DNA of 64,000 nucleotides. Origin: Sipunculus nudus (taxonomy: Eukaryota; Annelida; Sipuncula; Golfingiida; Sipunculidae). Location: contig CM049308.1 of NCBI GenBank assembly GCA_026874595.1, forward strand, positions 78,290,124 to 78,354,123, given 5' to 3'. Numbering within the stretch: position 1 is the first letter of the stretch; the number at the start of each line of letters is the position of its first letter. Shown here piece after piece: positions 11,601 through 24,282 of this stretch. Position numbers and translations under genes: made by a program. The notes beneath the pieces are model-generated. The model was not told the DNA's origin. It did not search any database and saw only the letters and a list, made by a program, of their open reading frames with translations.

Positions 11601-12880
11601 ACATTACTCCTGGCTTGGATGTACACAACACAAAAATGACTGTCAGTGGCACCACCAGTCACATGTATATATAACAGGCTATCGAAGATTGGACATGCAA
11701 AATTTCAGACAGAGACTTCAAACCACTCTCAAACCAGGGTTTCCATGTACAATTTATTATCATGTGCTGTCTCATTGTAATTTGATTGTCACTGACTTTT
11801 GAAGATACATATTGAAATGAAATTAGAGTAAATGAAGCACATCTTTGATTAATAAATTCTGCAATTTTTACTAATGTTATTCTTTTCACTCTGTTTTATT
11901 TCTAAGATGACTACTCTTCTTTTCCAGAGCACTTAATCTTATTTTGGCCATTTGTCTTTGGTAGTCATGAGACCAGGGAGGCATCATTTCTTGTTTATAT
12001 AACATACCCTTCAGATCATTAACCTACTGATCATGAGGATGCATGACACTCAGGGTTCACATCTGGTATGGGTAAAACCTATTTTACCCAGTCTAGGCTC
12101 TTCTTGCTGCCTGCAGAGGTTCACAAAATGGGCTCTTGCTGCATATCTAAATGCAGTAGTGATACTTGTCAAGGTGGTGATTTGTGATCAAATTATTCAG
12201 GAGGCAGCTGAGCCAGTGGCTGGCCCTCCACAGGGGTGTCATGGCAGGAAATGCAGTTATCTTGTCTGATGCATCCAAGATTGCTTCCCATGCAGTCCTA
12301 AACGGTGACTATTGTGCAGTTCTCAGAGTATGCAGGCTTCCAGATGATAATTAAATTTGATCACACCTATCCTATAGGTTTGTTAGATGAATGATTGTCA
12401 TCTTGAGAAACATTAATCTGTAGTACCAGAATCAACATCACTTTCCTGTGACTATAGCTCTGGGGTTCCTGTAAAAGAATTTGGATGGAATTCAAACAGT
12501 AATAATGAAAAACAGTACTGTACAGCATATAATAAATTGTTAAATCAAAACTTATTTTGATTATCAAATTTGTGTGGCAAAACATATGAAGCTATGAAAC
12601 AATCTTCCAACAAAGGTTATATCACCTTCAACAATGTATATATTTTATGTAATTCTTGTGAAGCTTTCATCATATAATTCACTAAAGAAAACAATTGGAG
12701 ACCTTAGTATAACTCTTTTTGCCTGGCTGCTGTATTGAATTTAACAGGTTTCTGAATTTGAGAGCACAGATGCCCTCATGAGTGTCAAGCATGGTTGGGG
12801 CCAGGTACAAGTGAAAGTACCCATGAACAGGTACAGGTAATTGATTTTCACAGAGTGCCTAGGTACAGGTACAGGTACTT
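8626..12880. other. Spacer between the inverted arms; no gene recognised
   Basis: AT-rich with G- or T-runs at 9074-9085 and 10990-11016. ORFs of 60-78 codons show no motif. A run of AGGTACAGGTACAGGTAC-type sequence at 12803-12882 is probably a small inserted repeat. Confidence 0.4.
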
Positions 12881-13143
12881 TAGAAAGTTTAGAATGTTTA
12901 AATATTTACATTTAGGAATGCAAAAAAATAATGAAATGGCATCTAGCAAGACATTAAGACATTTTAGAGTTGTTCAGGCACTGAATTCAGAAGTTATTCC
13001 TTGTAAATTCTGCACAGCCTCAAATTACTACCATCTGAAAGCAGATTATAAATATTAACCACAATTTATAAGATGGAACTGAACGAGCAGCCTCAGCTTT
13101 GGCTTATTACCGGTAATTTTTATTAACAGGTCTAACATTACAT

Positions 13144-13146
<3 letters not shown>

Positions 13147-13190
<44 letters not shown>
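13147..13190. repeat. (AT)n microsatellite
   Basis: About 40 bases of TA dinucleotide in the right arm. Confidence 0.9.
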
Positions 13191-13191
<1 letters not shown>

Positions 13192-14718
13192 TATACCTCA
13201 CCCCCATTATGATTGCTTCCTGTGCTACTGATAAAATGAAAAATTACCTATCTGCGTGCAGATCAATTCTGTCATCACTCTCTTTCTAACATGCTGCTCT
13301 CAAGATGACAAGATTAGTCCAAATATATGCTTTGTATATGTTCATATGCCATCCTTTGGATCTGCAAAATGCATGTAAATCACAACTGTACACATATATT
13401 TTGCCAACATTATAAGCTCTCTATTTAAAGAAGAACCATAATTCTCTTGCAGAACAATTCAATAAAATATTCCTGGTATAATTTGCACCTAAGAACTTGA
13501 AAGGAGTCACAATCATAAGTAATGTTTATTGTGACAAACTGATTTGATACTTTCTATTTTGGTAAGCAGTATATAAAAATGTTAATTTCATGCATGACAG
13601 AGACTACAGTAAAAATAAAAAAGATAAAAGTAAAAATATATATTAAGATATTTTCTTTACAATTTAAAAAATATATTTAAACTTAAAAATATATGGTATA
13701 TAATTATATATATATAAATATACATAAATACAATTATATATGTTAATTTATTTCCATCACTACTTGCACAAGTGGTTCATGGTAAGCACACAAATATTTT
13801 TATAAGAATTAGAGATTCATGATGAAAATGATATATCATTTGTATGTTATAAACATCATTTAGTCAATAAACAATTTATTGCATCAAAATATTTTTTGTT
13901 CTAAAAAATTATGCAATCAGGTTAAACTATGCAAAATTTTTTGAAAATTATGATTTCATACAAATGAAAAATTGATCCTGGAGCAATTACAATCTGAAAT
14001 AGCCAAATTTGGGCGGGTTTGGCTTTGTTTACAGTTATACTTAAACCTTTCTACAAGGCACGTCCTGTTCTAAAAACTTTATCCAAAACTGGCAACAATT
14101 GGGATAAAATGGTCAACAGTACGTGCAAATTTAGAGTAATTAATATTTATTCTATTATTCGACACATTTGCAGATTTGGTATCGGTAATAAACCTGATTG
14201 TACTTTGCAAGCCCTACATATGAAAAAAATATAATGATAATAAACAATCAAAAATCCACGTATTATCGCCCAGCTGCCGCTTCTAACGTCCGCTAGATTT
14301 CATATTTCTCACGTTAGTTTAAAATAAATCAGATTAGATAACGTGATTTCCACACGTATACCGTACTAGTAGTTTTAATCCTAGCATTTTATTGATAAAT
14401 TACTCACTTTCGCGGCAGCCACATGATTACAGACGCTGACCAGACGATCCTGACCCAAGGTGACACTGACAGCTTCCCTGACCGCGGCTGTGAGTCAAAA
14501 CCAAAAAATTCTGCTTCTTGTCAGATGTGAATCCACAAAATGACTAGTACACGCAAATTACAGAAAATGGGTTCTTATTCCATTTATAAAAACTATTTGC
14601 CTTGTTATTGTTATGAACGTTGTCAGAGAGAAGCCTGTATTTAACATCCGTAATGAAAGGTACGTCAGGCAACACGCATAGTTTTACTTTTACCGGGTGT
14701 TCGCGGTAACCAGCCTAT

Positions 14719-14728
14719 GCGCATGCGC
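14719..14728. promoter_or_regulatory. NRF1-type palindrome GCGCATGCGC (right arm)
   Basis: Conserved partner of the site at 5057. On the minus strand it is followed by GCGAAAGTGAGTA near 14400-14412, the same donor-like sequence as in the left arm. Confidence 0.4.
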
Positions 14729-14784
14729 ACTGACTTAAAGGTGGGGTATCTTTCGAAGCAATACACACCAGCTTTAAGGCAAAC

Positions 14785-15620
14785 CGTTCTAAGAGCGTTC
14801 ACACGGGCATCTAGTATCAATGGGTGTTGTGTACATTTCACATGTGGAACAATGTAACAACATGCTCACACAAGCAATCGCGCTTGCGCTGTGACCGTGT
14901 TGCTGCTCAAAAACTGGGTCCAAACTGTTTAGAGCGTTCATAGTGTTCATAAGCTGTGTTTCCATGTATCCGCAAAAAACGTATCCGCAAAAGACGTACG
15001 TACGTTCCTTAGTGCGCATCCGCAAAAACTGTTTCCATAAGTACGTACGTTTTTCTTGCGGATACCCTTTCACGTGCCTCTTTTGAAACTGCAAGGGTGA
15101 CAGGCAGGAAGAAGGTCAACATGTCTCATCTCACCTGGCGCCGGGGCACTGTTCGGAAATGTAGGCATTTTTGCCATCCGCAAAACGGATGAATCGCTCA
15201 CCGACGTTTTTCTTGCGAATACCCTTTCACGTGCCTCTTTTGAAACTGCAAGGGTGACAGGCAGGAAGAAGGTCAACATGTGTCATCTCACCTGGCGCCG
15301 GGGCACTGTTCGGAAATGTAGGCATTTTTGCCATCCGCAAAACGGATGAATCGCTCACCGATCCGTTTCGATACTGTCCGTTTTTGCGGATAAGCATGCG
15401 GAGCATGTTAAAACGTACATATGGAAACAGTTCATCTTAAAAAGAGGGATCCGATTTTTTTGCGTACGAGACGTACGAGATTTACGAATGAATGGAAACA
15501 CAGCTTTAAACGATTCGCAATCAGAACGGTTTTTAACCACTTCATGAGCTTTATTCAAAATGCTTTGGCCAAAACGGTTTGTAAACGTTTTGGATTGCCC
15601 TGTAACGCTCTAAAGAATTT
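14785..15620. mobile_element. Nested foldback (MITE-like) elements
   Basis: The inner pair is AAGCTGTGTTTCCAT at 14950 and ATGGAAACACAGCTT at 15491. A looser outer pair is TTCTAAGAGCGTTCAC near 14787 and TGTAACGCTCTAAAG near 15601. ATCCGCAAAA motifs are scattered through it. No transposase is seen. Confidence 0.65.
15048..15361. repeat. 157-bp tandem duplication inside the foldback element
   Basis: CACGTGCCTCTTTTGAAACT at 15071 recurs at 15228. The two copies differ at only a few bases, so the duplication is recent. Confidence 0.9.
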
Positions 15621-15699
15621 AAAGAAGGTTTGCATTTGCATTTGTCCTGACCAAGACTGAAGTGACATACGTTCTATCAACGTCAGGCTCCGTGACAAT

Positions 15700-16310
15700 G
15701 TGTTGGTCTGAAATTTGGCATGTCCATCTATCGCGGAGAGTTTTTTATGGAGCAGACAGATGGCGCCCCCTGCCTTTAAGTCTTCGTTGAATACATTGAT
15801 GCCCTTTTCTCAGGAGCGGTTTGCCGTTATGGCCTGACATTGTTCATGTCCATAGACCTTGGATACCTCCATCTCGTACTTAAGACTAATGGCACCATCT
15901 GCAATTGTTTTCGCGTTGTCGTCCATTTGCTTTGGATGAAATTCGCTCATATCTCTGGAATGGATGGATGTATCAGCCTGACATTTCTCATGTTTATCCG
16001 TCTTGGATAGCTTTGCTGTAGACTGGACAGGTGGCGCCACCTGTTGTTCCTTTTTATAGAATACATTGACGCACTTCTTTCTCAGCAGGGCATCGATTTG
16101 AAACTTTGCATGGTTTATTCATCTGTACATCTGTTTTTTTTTTTTTTTTTGTTTTGGTGAAAATTGCACATATATGATGAGTTTAATTGGCATCACTGAT
16201 GCCAAAAACTTGGAGTCATGTCATGTCAGGAACATTCAATGCCTTATTTTACCAATGCCTCTGTGATTTGGCGGATACGTGAAGTCGCTTGTCGACTGCC
16301 CGTTTTCTAG
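15700..16310 (+). mobile_element. Helentron-like non-autonomous element, 5'-truncated
   Basis: Right end GGCGGATACGTGAAGTCG-CTTGT-CGACT then CCCGTTTTCTAG followed by T: a hairpin about 11 bases before a CTAG terminus. Internal GGTGGCGCCACCTG unit at 16030. The 5' end seen in the other copies is missing. Confidence 0.6.
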
Positions 16311-16789
16311 TTTTCTTAAGGAAGTAAAATGTATCGAACGGTTGGAAATAAGGGCAGCACAGGAAGAGACATGTATACAACCATGGAAAATTCTTCCAAT
16401 GGATTTAACGTGATCAGGCTGTAATATATATATATTTTTACAGTTATACTTAATCTTATTATATACAGAATATGTGTAATTCCGTTTTATATTAAAATTC
16501 ATCGGAGGAATGCTGCTGATGATATGAAATGTGGAGAAAATGTAAACTCTGAGAAAACTCTGAGGAAGAGAAAAACAGTGGGTACCCCCTCCTGTGATGC
16601 GATTTTATTTTACATTTTCATTGGCAGTTTTGAAGCCCTTTTGACATCAAATAACATGCAGAAAACATTCTCTTTTCAGAAACCTTTGAACTATAAACTC
16701 GAGGGAGTGGACGAATGCCTTCTTCCCCACTTGGATCCATCACTAGATATTCCGCTAAAAAAGTCGTTTAAAGGCAAAATAAAATCAAA
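16236..16789. other. Element end and unique DNA, no gene recognised
   Basis: After the Helentron-like terminus at 16310 there is AT-rich sequence. A 109-codon ORF from 16524 runs into the MITE at 16790 and has no recognisable domain. Confidence 0.35.
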
Positions 16790-17031
16790 GGTATGGTTCT
16801 CAGGCACCGCCCGCGTAAATTTTAACCCCCCGCCTCAAACATTTTTATTTTGATTTTTATCTTTCAAGAAGATAAATAATACAATTTAAATAGTGCTTTT
16901 ACCTGTGTAGCAAAAAAAATTGTTATGTTATTCTTTTCCCTGATCATATGACGTTTTTATCGAAACATTAAAAAAAATAAAATACCGCCCGCCCGCACTG
17001 ATTTCTGAAAAAAGTGCCTGAGAACCATACC
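16790..17031. mobile_element. MITE with GGTATGGTTCTCAGGCAC ends, copy 1
   Basis: Left GGTATGGTTCTCAGGCAC and right GTGCCTGAGAACCATACC are perfect inverted repeats. The interior (AGTGCTTTTAC, TTTTCCCTGATCATATGA) is shared with 23975-24282. No coding capacity. Confidence 0.85.
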
Positions 17032-17693
17032 ATATTTTTTTGGGCCTAAGTCGTAAACCTTGCATGAAGCATTTTAACGTGTGCCTTTAATGGCTGGATT
17101 CCACAGTGTCGTCAATACGTGTGAATCACGTCATATTTTAACTGATTTTTATATTTTAGTTAATTCTTTAAACATGTTAATTAATACTTGAGGAACTGTG
17201 ACACATTATTGTTATGTGTTTATATTATTTAGTTTTGGTGTCTTCCGGAAAAGTTTACATGCAAGTGAAGTCTGGTATAAAACATGTTTTAACAAATGAG
17301 AAATTGGTGGTTTTAAAACATGGTTCCCTGTCGTTTTTCTTACGGCTCTGACCTACATGTCGTGAAATTAAAATATCACACCCACTCAGGCTCAAACGAG
17401 ATAGTGATCACAGTCTTTGATTGGAACGAGCTAAAAATAACTGACCCACATTTTTGCATTTTTTACATATAAATGTATATAAATTCAAGCAGTGGGGTTT
17501 GATAAGAGATTGTAACCAACAATCATTCAAAACTAACCAAACCTCTAGGTAAGTCTACTGCTCTTAATTGTGTGCATGACATGTTGACCTTTATACCAGG
17601 GTCCGCGTGCGCAAAATATTATTCTGATTTCTACTTGAGCGTCTGTCTGGACATCTCGCCTCATCTCGCAAGACACTATTGCAAGAATATTAT
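17032..17693. other. AT-rich unique DNA, nothing recognised
   Basis: No gene, RNA or repeat structure was identified between the two foldback elements. Confidence 0.4.
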
Positions 17694-18326
17694 AGGGTGC
17701 ACTCGAAAATTCGAAACTGGTTTCGAATCAGGGAAAACCGGTTCTGTATGGTTTCACCTTGTATTTTTAAGTGGACGGTTTCGGTTTAATAGAAAATATT
17801 TATAACATCGTTAATTATATATTATTAATTAATTAAATAAATGATGAAAAATTCTTCAATGTTAGAGATCCATGCCTGGGCACTTTGAGACCAAGTGAGA
17901 GCATTATTAATTGTGACTGGCAAATATATATGAAATTATTACGAAAATAGACTGTTTCTCTGCGTCTTGTAACATGTACACGTGTCAGAAGGCATGGACG
18001 CACATGATTCGTGCGGCTCGTCTTTAGCTGTGCATGCTTATAGTAGGAAATATTGAATTCAAAACACTTCCGAAGAAAGCTTATATCTCAATCATTGCTT
18101 ATTTCACTCTAACAGGCACCAGAATTATTCATTTATAAAATATTTAATAAAATTGCACTGCTTTGGCCCAACTCCGCCATCTTGCCAGTATAATTATCTA
18201 GTGGGCAGTTTTGGCGAAACCGAAACGATGGTTTCGCAGTTTCGCCAAAACCAGTTTCGGTTTCGCTATTAGTATGTGAATGGTTTCGCTGAACCGAACC
18301 CAGTTTCACACTCTCGAGTGGGCACT
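17694..18326. mobile_element. Foldback element with GGTTTCG-rich ends
   Basis: AGGGTGCACTCGAAAATTCG at the left and CTCGAGTGGGCACT at the right are imperfect inverted repeats. Inside, blocks of GAAACTGGTTTCG / CGAAACCGAAAC face each other. About 630 bases with no transposase; ATTAT-like sequence on both sides may be a target duplication. Confidence 0.65.
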
Positions 18327-19734
18327 ATTATGCATTCGTGGAATGGTCTTTGCTGACGTCTGCTGGGGGATTTTAGAACTACGAATTGTGTCAATGCGAA
18401 GTGGTCTTTGTTAATATTGGGTCATTCTACGAAAAACAGCCCATTTCAGCAGATGCAACATCTGAAAAGTCACTTATCTTATATTTATTTTTATAGAGTC
18501 TCACATGGAAATAAAAAAATGTAAACTATATGAAATTAATATCAGCAGAGTACTTTAATCCATGAAAAGTTATAGGCCTAGTTGTGGCCAATTTAATGCC
18601 CTATGTGTATCATAAATTTCAACACCGTTACAGAATTTAAGTGGTGCTTGTAAATTATTATGAAAGATTGAGTTGGATTTTTTCTTGTCAATTTCACGGT
18701 TCCATCTAATTAATTTAGAAAAAATTAATAATAATAATATATATTTGTGTGTGTGTGTTTGGTGTGTGTGTGAAGCTCTGCTAAAATAATCTATCCTTTA
18801 CCAGGTTAACCAGCATTTTAATTATTTCAGTCATTGGGTGCATGGATTTTTATGAAGGAACTTTTAAGCCACATGTTTTGAGCCACATTTTTTAATGTTG
18901 GCCCCGAATCGATGAATGAAGCATATTCATAAATGAGAACGTATTTGTACCTTAGAACAGTTATATATAAAACATATACCGGTATATTGACTTCAGGCAC
19001 AGACAGCGAAATATACCGCTATTATCTTGACCCGACAACTAAGCAATCTTGGTTATAATCGTTATTTTTGTCCTCACTTATTTTTGTTGTGCAGGTCTTA
19101 TAGTATAATAATGTTCAGACTGACAAATCGCACCTGTGTGAGTGTTTTTTTTCTTCTTTCTTCAAAAATGAAGTCTGGTTAATTATCCAGACTGGTGCTT
19201 AAAAGAATCTGGTGGTGCCTATTATTATATTTCGCAAGTTTAAGATATTCAGAATCAAAAAGAGCATGCAGTAAGGCAAAAAGAGGTAGGTTTCTCAATC
19301 ATTATTTTTGGAATCGGTATTTATTTAAATTTTTATTATAAGTTATCGATAAAAAAAAATAATATTATTAAAATAACAAATTATTTGACATTATCTGAAT
19401 TGTGTTGGTAAAAGGTAAAACACATCATAACAAAACGATATTTTTTCAAAATTGCATTTTTTTTATTTTCTTGAGAAAAAAGGTCCTTGTGCTTCCAAAG
19501 AGCTATAAATAAAAATAAAAAAATGGGGGGGGGGGGGGGGGGAGGGGGCAAGCGGGGTGCCTGAGAAACCAGCCCAACAACAATGCCAGACAAAAGAAAA
19601 CAAACAGTGAATTTAAATCCAGAACCCTTACTTTTGATGATTGATTAATTATACAGAGGTGTAAAATTATATAAATATAAATTTCAGCCTTTTATTTATG
19701 CCTGAGCATTGTCAACCTATGAAATTAACCAAGC
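18327..19734. other. Unique AT-rich DNA with GT tract and G-run
   Basis: GTGTGTGTG near 18745-18772 and a G-run at 19525-19547. No gene recognised. Confidence 0.4.
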
Positions 19735-19831
19735 GGGCACTGGACGTTAATTAACCGTTGTCAACCTTGATTCTACGTTGAAATCACGTTGACAACGTGG
19801 AATTAACGTTGAATCAACGTCCAGTGACCAC
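19735..19831. mobile_element. Short palindromic element (about 97 bp)
   Basis: GGGCACTGGACGTTAATT faces AATCAACGTCCAGTGACCAC, with further ACGTTGA/TCAACGT repeats between. Looks like a very short foldback element of the TTGAATCAACGTT type. Confidence 0.6.
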
Positions 19832-20534
19832 TAAGAAGTTAAAAAGAGTCCACAAATTACAAGTTCATTAAAAAGAAGAAATTCATAGCACTATGAAACT
19901 CTTCTAGTTTCTCTTCAGGCCCAAAATATAAATACTTGTCTTCTTCTGGTGATAAAGTCAAATTCCTTTTCATGGAAGTTACGTTACATCATACAAAAAT
20001 TCATCTAAAGAGCTCGGTCGTCCTTAGATCCTAAGTTAAATTCCAACTGCTCAAATTAGAAAAGGAAGTTCTATATTTAAGAGGATAATCAATTCTAAAA
20101 AAAAGTGACAACAGAAAATTTAAACCTTAATTATTCACAGGCATGAAAAAAAAGTTCTTTTAATTGTTGTCCTTAAAATTCATTAATAGGTTTTCTGAAT
20201 AATTTCCAAAATGTTTCCACTTCTTAATGTGCACCTTATTAGCAATAGGCACGACTTCAGTTCCAATGCTCACATCGTTATTTGCAATGGATGTACTTGT
20301 GCAGAAACTCATGTTGCCCCTTCCACCAAGGCATTCACTACCGTTTGGACTTCAGAGGGGTTAAACCGTGAGGAGAATTTTTTCCTGACACAAGGTGCGG
20401 CGACCCGACTCTGGAAGAAATCAAGCGAACTTGAATGTCACCAGCTGCAAACTACGATATTTACGGTTCGCTGACTACTCACGAACTGTCACGTGCCCAC
20501 GAAGGCCACAACATGACCAGCAGAGTGAATATTG

Positions 20535-20590
20535 TATAAAGTTAAACCCTGAACTGTATACAGTCAGTACGACTAATTCAGCTTGCTGGT
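20535..20590 (+). promoter_or_regulatory. Candidate core promoter, short non-coding exon and splice donor
   Basis: TATAAA at 20535-20540, a TCAGT initiator with its A at 20566 (31 bases from the first T of the TATA box), and CTG|GTAGGT at 20589. The roughly 300 bases upstream are richer in CpG and GC than the surroundings. It points the same way as HHIPL and no other plus-strand gene lies between, so it could be that gene's non-coding first exon. This is inference. Confidence 0.4.
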
Positions 20591-21370
20591 AGGTTTATTA
20601 TAGTCAGTCGGCCCTGCGAATAGAGTTGGGACCAGCCCAGGTAGGATACTGAATATCAGAAATACTTTATATGTGAGAGTACCTAGCCTGTATGCAAACA
20701 GTTTATGTGTCCTTGCCTATTTTAATTACTTAAGATTTCAGTTTTATTTTTTTACGTAAGAGGCTCAGTCACTATTGAATTTTTCAGGTATATGATATTT
20801 GTGCATACTCTGCATGGCTCGAAATAGGTACAGGACCACTGGGGAGCAGTTTAAAGGGAGGTCAGGCAAAGTTTTGTCAGTGTTGGCCCCCCTTGGCTTT
20901 TAGATATTTGAAAGGGTCTGATCCAGATTGTGTTTTCATTGGAATCAGGCAGACATTTTATATGCTGTGCGAAATATATGATCTAGTTAATTCCATGTGA
21001 AATCAGTGAATGTCACGGTAAGTGAATTAATGCACAAAATAGAAAAAAAAATTTTTACAAACCAAATAATAAATTACTGCTTTTAAATATATTAATAAAG
21101 ACATGGTTCTAAAATTTTAAAAAAGTGAGGTCAAGTAAAATCCTTTGGTGTGAGTAAATTTTCTGCTTTGCTGGCCCCTACTTCAGTAGGACATATTTAG
21201 CCAATTTTGTGCGTGGCCATGATTTACCTGTGAAATGAAATTGAGCATGCAAGGAGCCGGAGGTATTAGTGTATTATTCTCAGCCTTGTACCAGGAATAT
21301 TTCCACAGGCTTTATACTCAGGTGTTCCAAGGTGTGTTTATTCTAATGGGCAAACATGAGCTGAATGAGG

Positions 21371-21732
21371 CCTGTGGTTTAATGTGTCATTGTGTATGGG
21401 TCGTGATTTCCTACATTGCAGTGAAATCATAATAATTGTAAGTTGTACATGAAAACATGACTCATGAAAACTTAAAGGTCTAATACAGCATATGAAATGT
21501 AAAATTTTGATATTTTTAATTTTCTGTCTGTGGTTTAATGTGTCATTATGTATGGGTCGTGATTTCCTACATTGCAGTGAAATCATAATAATTGTAAGTT
21601 GTACATGAAAACATGACTCATGAAAACTTAAAGGTCTTATACAGCATATGAAATGTAAAATTTTGATATTTTTAATTTTCTGTCATTAAAAAACGTTTTT
21701 TTTTCAATATTTTAAACAAGACATATATATAA

Positions 21733-21808
<76 letters not shown>

Positions 21809-22075
21809 TATTCCAGCAACATCTGTTTCTCAATCCCCCACTATATATATATATATATTAATACAGCATATGAAATGTAAAATTTTGATATTTTTAATTT
21901 TCTGTCTGTGGTTTAATGTGTCATTGTGTATGGGTCGTGATTTCCTACATTGCAGTGAAATCATAATAATTGTAAGTTGTACATGAAAACATGACTCATG
22001 AAAACTTAAAGGTCTTATACAGCATATGAAATGTAAAATTTTGATATTTTTAATTTTCTGTCATTAAAAAACGTT
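21371..22075 (+). repeat. Three copies of a 158-bp unit interleaved with (AT)n arrays
   Basis: CTGTGGTTTAATGTGTCATT begins copies near 21371, 21529 and 21907; each runs through GGGTCGTGATTTCCTACATT to TTTTTAATTTTCTGTC. The first two are adjacent; the third follows an AT array and TATTCCAGCAACATCTGTTT, which recurs after the third copy near 22170. Confidence 0.9.
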
Positions 22076-22116
22076 TTTTTTTTTCAATATTTTAAACAAG
22101 ACATATATATAAATAA

Positions 22117-22170
<54 letters not shown>

Positions 22171-22213
22171 TATTCCAGCAACATCTGTTTCTCAATCCCC
22201 CAATATATATATA

Positions 22214-22297
<84 letters not shown>
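21722..22297. repeat. (AT)n microsatellite cluster
   Basis: TA dinucleotide arrays at about 21722-21805, 21841-21860, 22105-22168 and 22202-22297, separated by the duplicated unit. Array lengths in assemblies of such DNA are unreliable. Confidence 0.93.
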
Positions 22298-22298
<1 letters not shown>

Positions 22299-22967
22299 TT
22301 GATTTTCACAAAAAGATACAAAAATGACATTTAAATTGTTTTTTTTATCTCACCCTTTTGCAAATTGTAAGGGATTTACATCTTCTTTTTTCAAAAGTCA
22401 AGCAAACAAAAGTGGAACTGTAGTTTAGATACCTATCTTAATATGAGCAATATTGCCAAAGGTCAATCTGGGATATATATTTGTAGCAATATCAGAGTTG
22501 TACAATCACGATACTGTACTGTAAGGCACCTAATATACATGTATTGCCAAGCATTGTATTTCAAAGAGATTTATATTATAACTGCTGTTGAACATCTGTC
22601 CATCTGTTTGCTTCATCAATTATGGCTGCGTGGGCTAAATATTGCTCACCTGAAAATGGTCTTTACAAATTATTATGAGCAGAACAGGAAAAGGGAAATT
22701 TAATGCATGTGGAAATGTAATTGTACCAAGCCCATCTGGTGATGAAGTGACCTGTCAATCATCAAGTCATCTGCTGATGATGTTGTTAAGATCACTAGGT
22801 TCATTCTGTTTAGATAACATTCCCACCAGCAGGGTTTGACATCAATGGATAACCACTTGCCCAGGGCAAGTAAATTTTTTTTAGAAAATAGTAGTACAGC
22901 AACCAAAAGTGGGCACCTACATGCCCAACTAGACATAACATAAAACCTTTACAAGAAGGCCTGAATT

Positions 22968-23410
22968 GTAACTAAGCTTAAGTTAGCCATATTCTCTCTT
23001 GGAGAAATGAAATCATATTGTGATACCTCTCTATTAAATTACCTGCATATATATGTGTGCTAACAAGAAAAATTATTAACAAACAAACATTTTAACATGT
23101 TTATTGTTGCAAAATAAAAATGTGAAACACACATTTGTGTTTCTGGCTGGGATCACAGATTTTTGTAGGACAATTAAAATTCATGTGAATTGTAACTTAT
23201 CTTAGGTGAGCCATTTTCTCTCTTGGAGAAATGAAATCATAGTGTGATACCTCTACATTTCATTACCTGAATATTTATCTATGCTAACTAGAAGAATTAT
23301 TTACAAACAAACATTCAACGTGTTTATTGTTGCAAAATAAACATATGAAACACACATTTGTGTTCGTGGCTGGGATCACTTATTTTTGTAGGACAAGTAA
23401 AATTCATGTA
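22968..23410 (+). repeat. Tandem duplication, about 222-bp unit
   Basis: TCTCTCTTGGAGAAATGAAATCATA.TGTGATACCTCT (first copy near 22993) recurs about 222 bases later, as does GAAACACACATTTGTGTT. Confidence 0.85.
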
Positions 23411-23974
23411 GGGCAAGATGTTAGTTGAGTTTTTATTTTTGGCAAATACTTTAAAAAATTAATGTTCAGCCCTTTTCAGCCTTTGACATTGCTGATTATG
23501 TAGCCCTCCATAGTCAATATTGCATAAAAATGATTAATTTGCATGTGTTTAATATGTGTAATCTTTTTCATTGCAGTGTCACTGCTCACATGTCAGCTCT
23601 AATATAAGAAAAAGAACACACTATATTACCCACAGTTCAACACTACCTTGTAAATAGTAAATACTATTAGTGGCAGTCAATATGATTGGTATTTTGTAAA
23701 TGCTGTTTCAATATGAATATTTAACCTAAGCAAAGTGAAACAAGGCTACCTCTTTAATTTCTTTTTATCTGTTTGAATATTTCAGGACAACTTTTGTTAA
23801 ACTTGACATGTAAGTGTTTAGGGAAATAACAGTATGTTTTATTTAATAATTCTTCATGCCATTCATGTAGGGTAGCTTATTCAGTATCTTGGCTGTCTTT
23901 TTTTGTAAACTTCTTTTCTGCTAAATAGAAATATTCTATCCGTATCAACAAATAAATGCCAAATAAAATAAAAA

Positions 23975-24282
23975 GGTATGGTTCTCAGGCACTGCCCACA
24001 TCAATTTTAATTCCATGCAACAAAAAATTTTATTTTGATTTTCAATAGAAATTTACAAGTTTTGAGCTCCAGCAGCTTTGACATTTCTTTCAAGAAGATA
24101 ATACATTTTGATAAAATTTCCTTTGTTAAGTAGTGCTTTTACTTATTTAGCCAAAATAAATCTGTTATTTTCATGCTTTTCCCTGATCATATGATATTAT
24201 TTTCTGAACACATCAATAAAAGGTAAAATAAAAAATCACCCTACTGCATTGATTTATGAAAAAAAAGTGCCTTAGAGCCAAA
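23975..24282. mobile_element. MITE with GGTATGGTTCTCAGGCAC ends, copy 2
   Basis: Same left end and interior as 16790-17031, in the same orientation; the right end is decayed to GTGCCTTAGAGCCAAAC. It is older or less constrained. Confidence 0.78.

Larger units (their letters stand above)
12880..14785 (-). repeat. Right arm of the large degenerate inverted repeat
   Basis: Inverted partner of 5000-8625, lacking the two insertions found there. Identity looks roughly 80-85% in the outer part. An AT microsatellite (13147-13190) sits in this arm where the left arm has T-rich sequence. The arms are separated by about 4.3 kb. Confidence 0.85.

Noticed and set aside
12033..12269. 78-codon ORF in locally GC-richer DNA
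   Set aside because: No recognisable motif, no splice or promoter context; treated as chance.
14789..15279. Overlapping 101- and 69-codon ORFs on the minus strand
   Set aside because: They fall inside the foldback element and its 157-bp duplication; no transposase or other domain is visible.
16524..16853. 109-codon ORF
   Set aside because: Its C-terminal part runs into the left end of the MITE at 16790 and the rest matches nothing recognisable.
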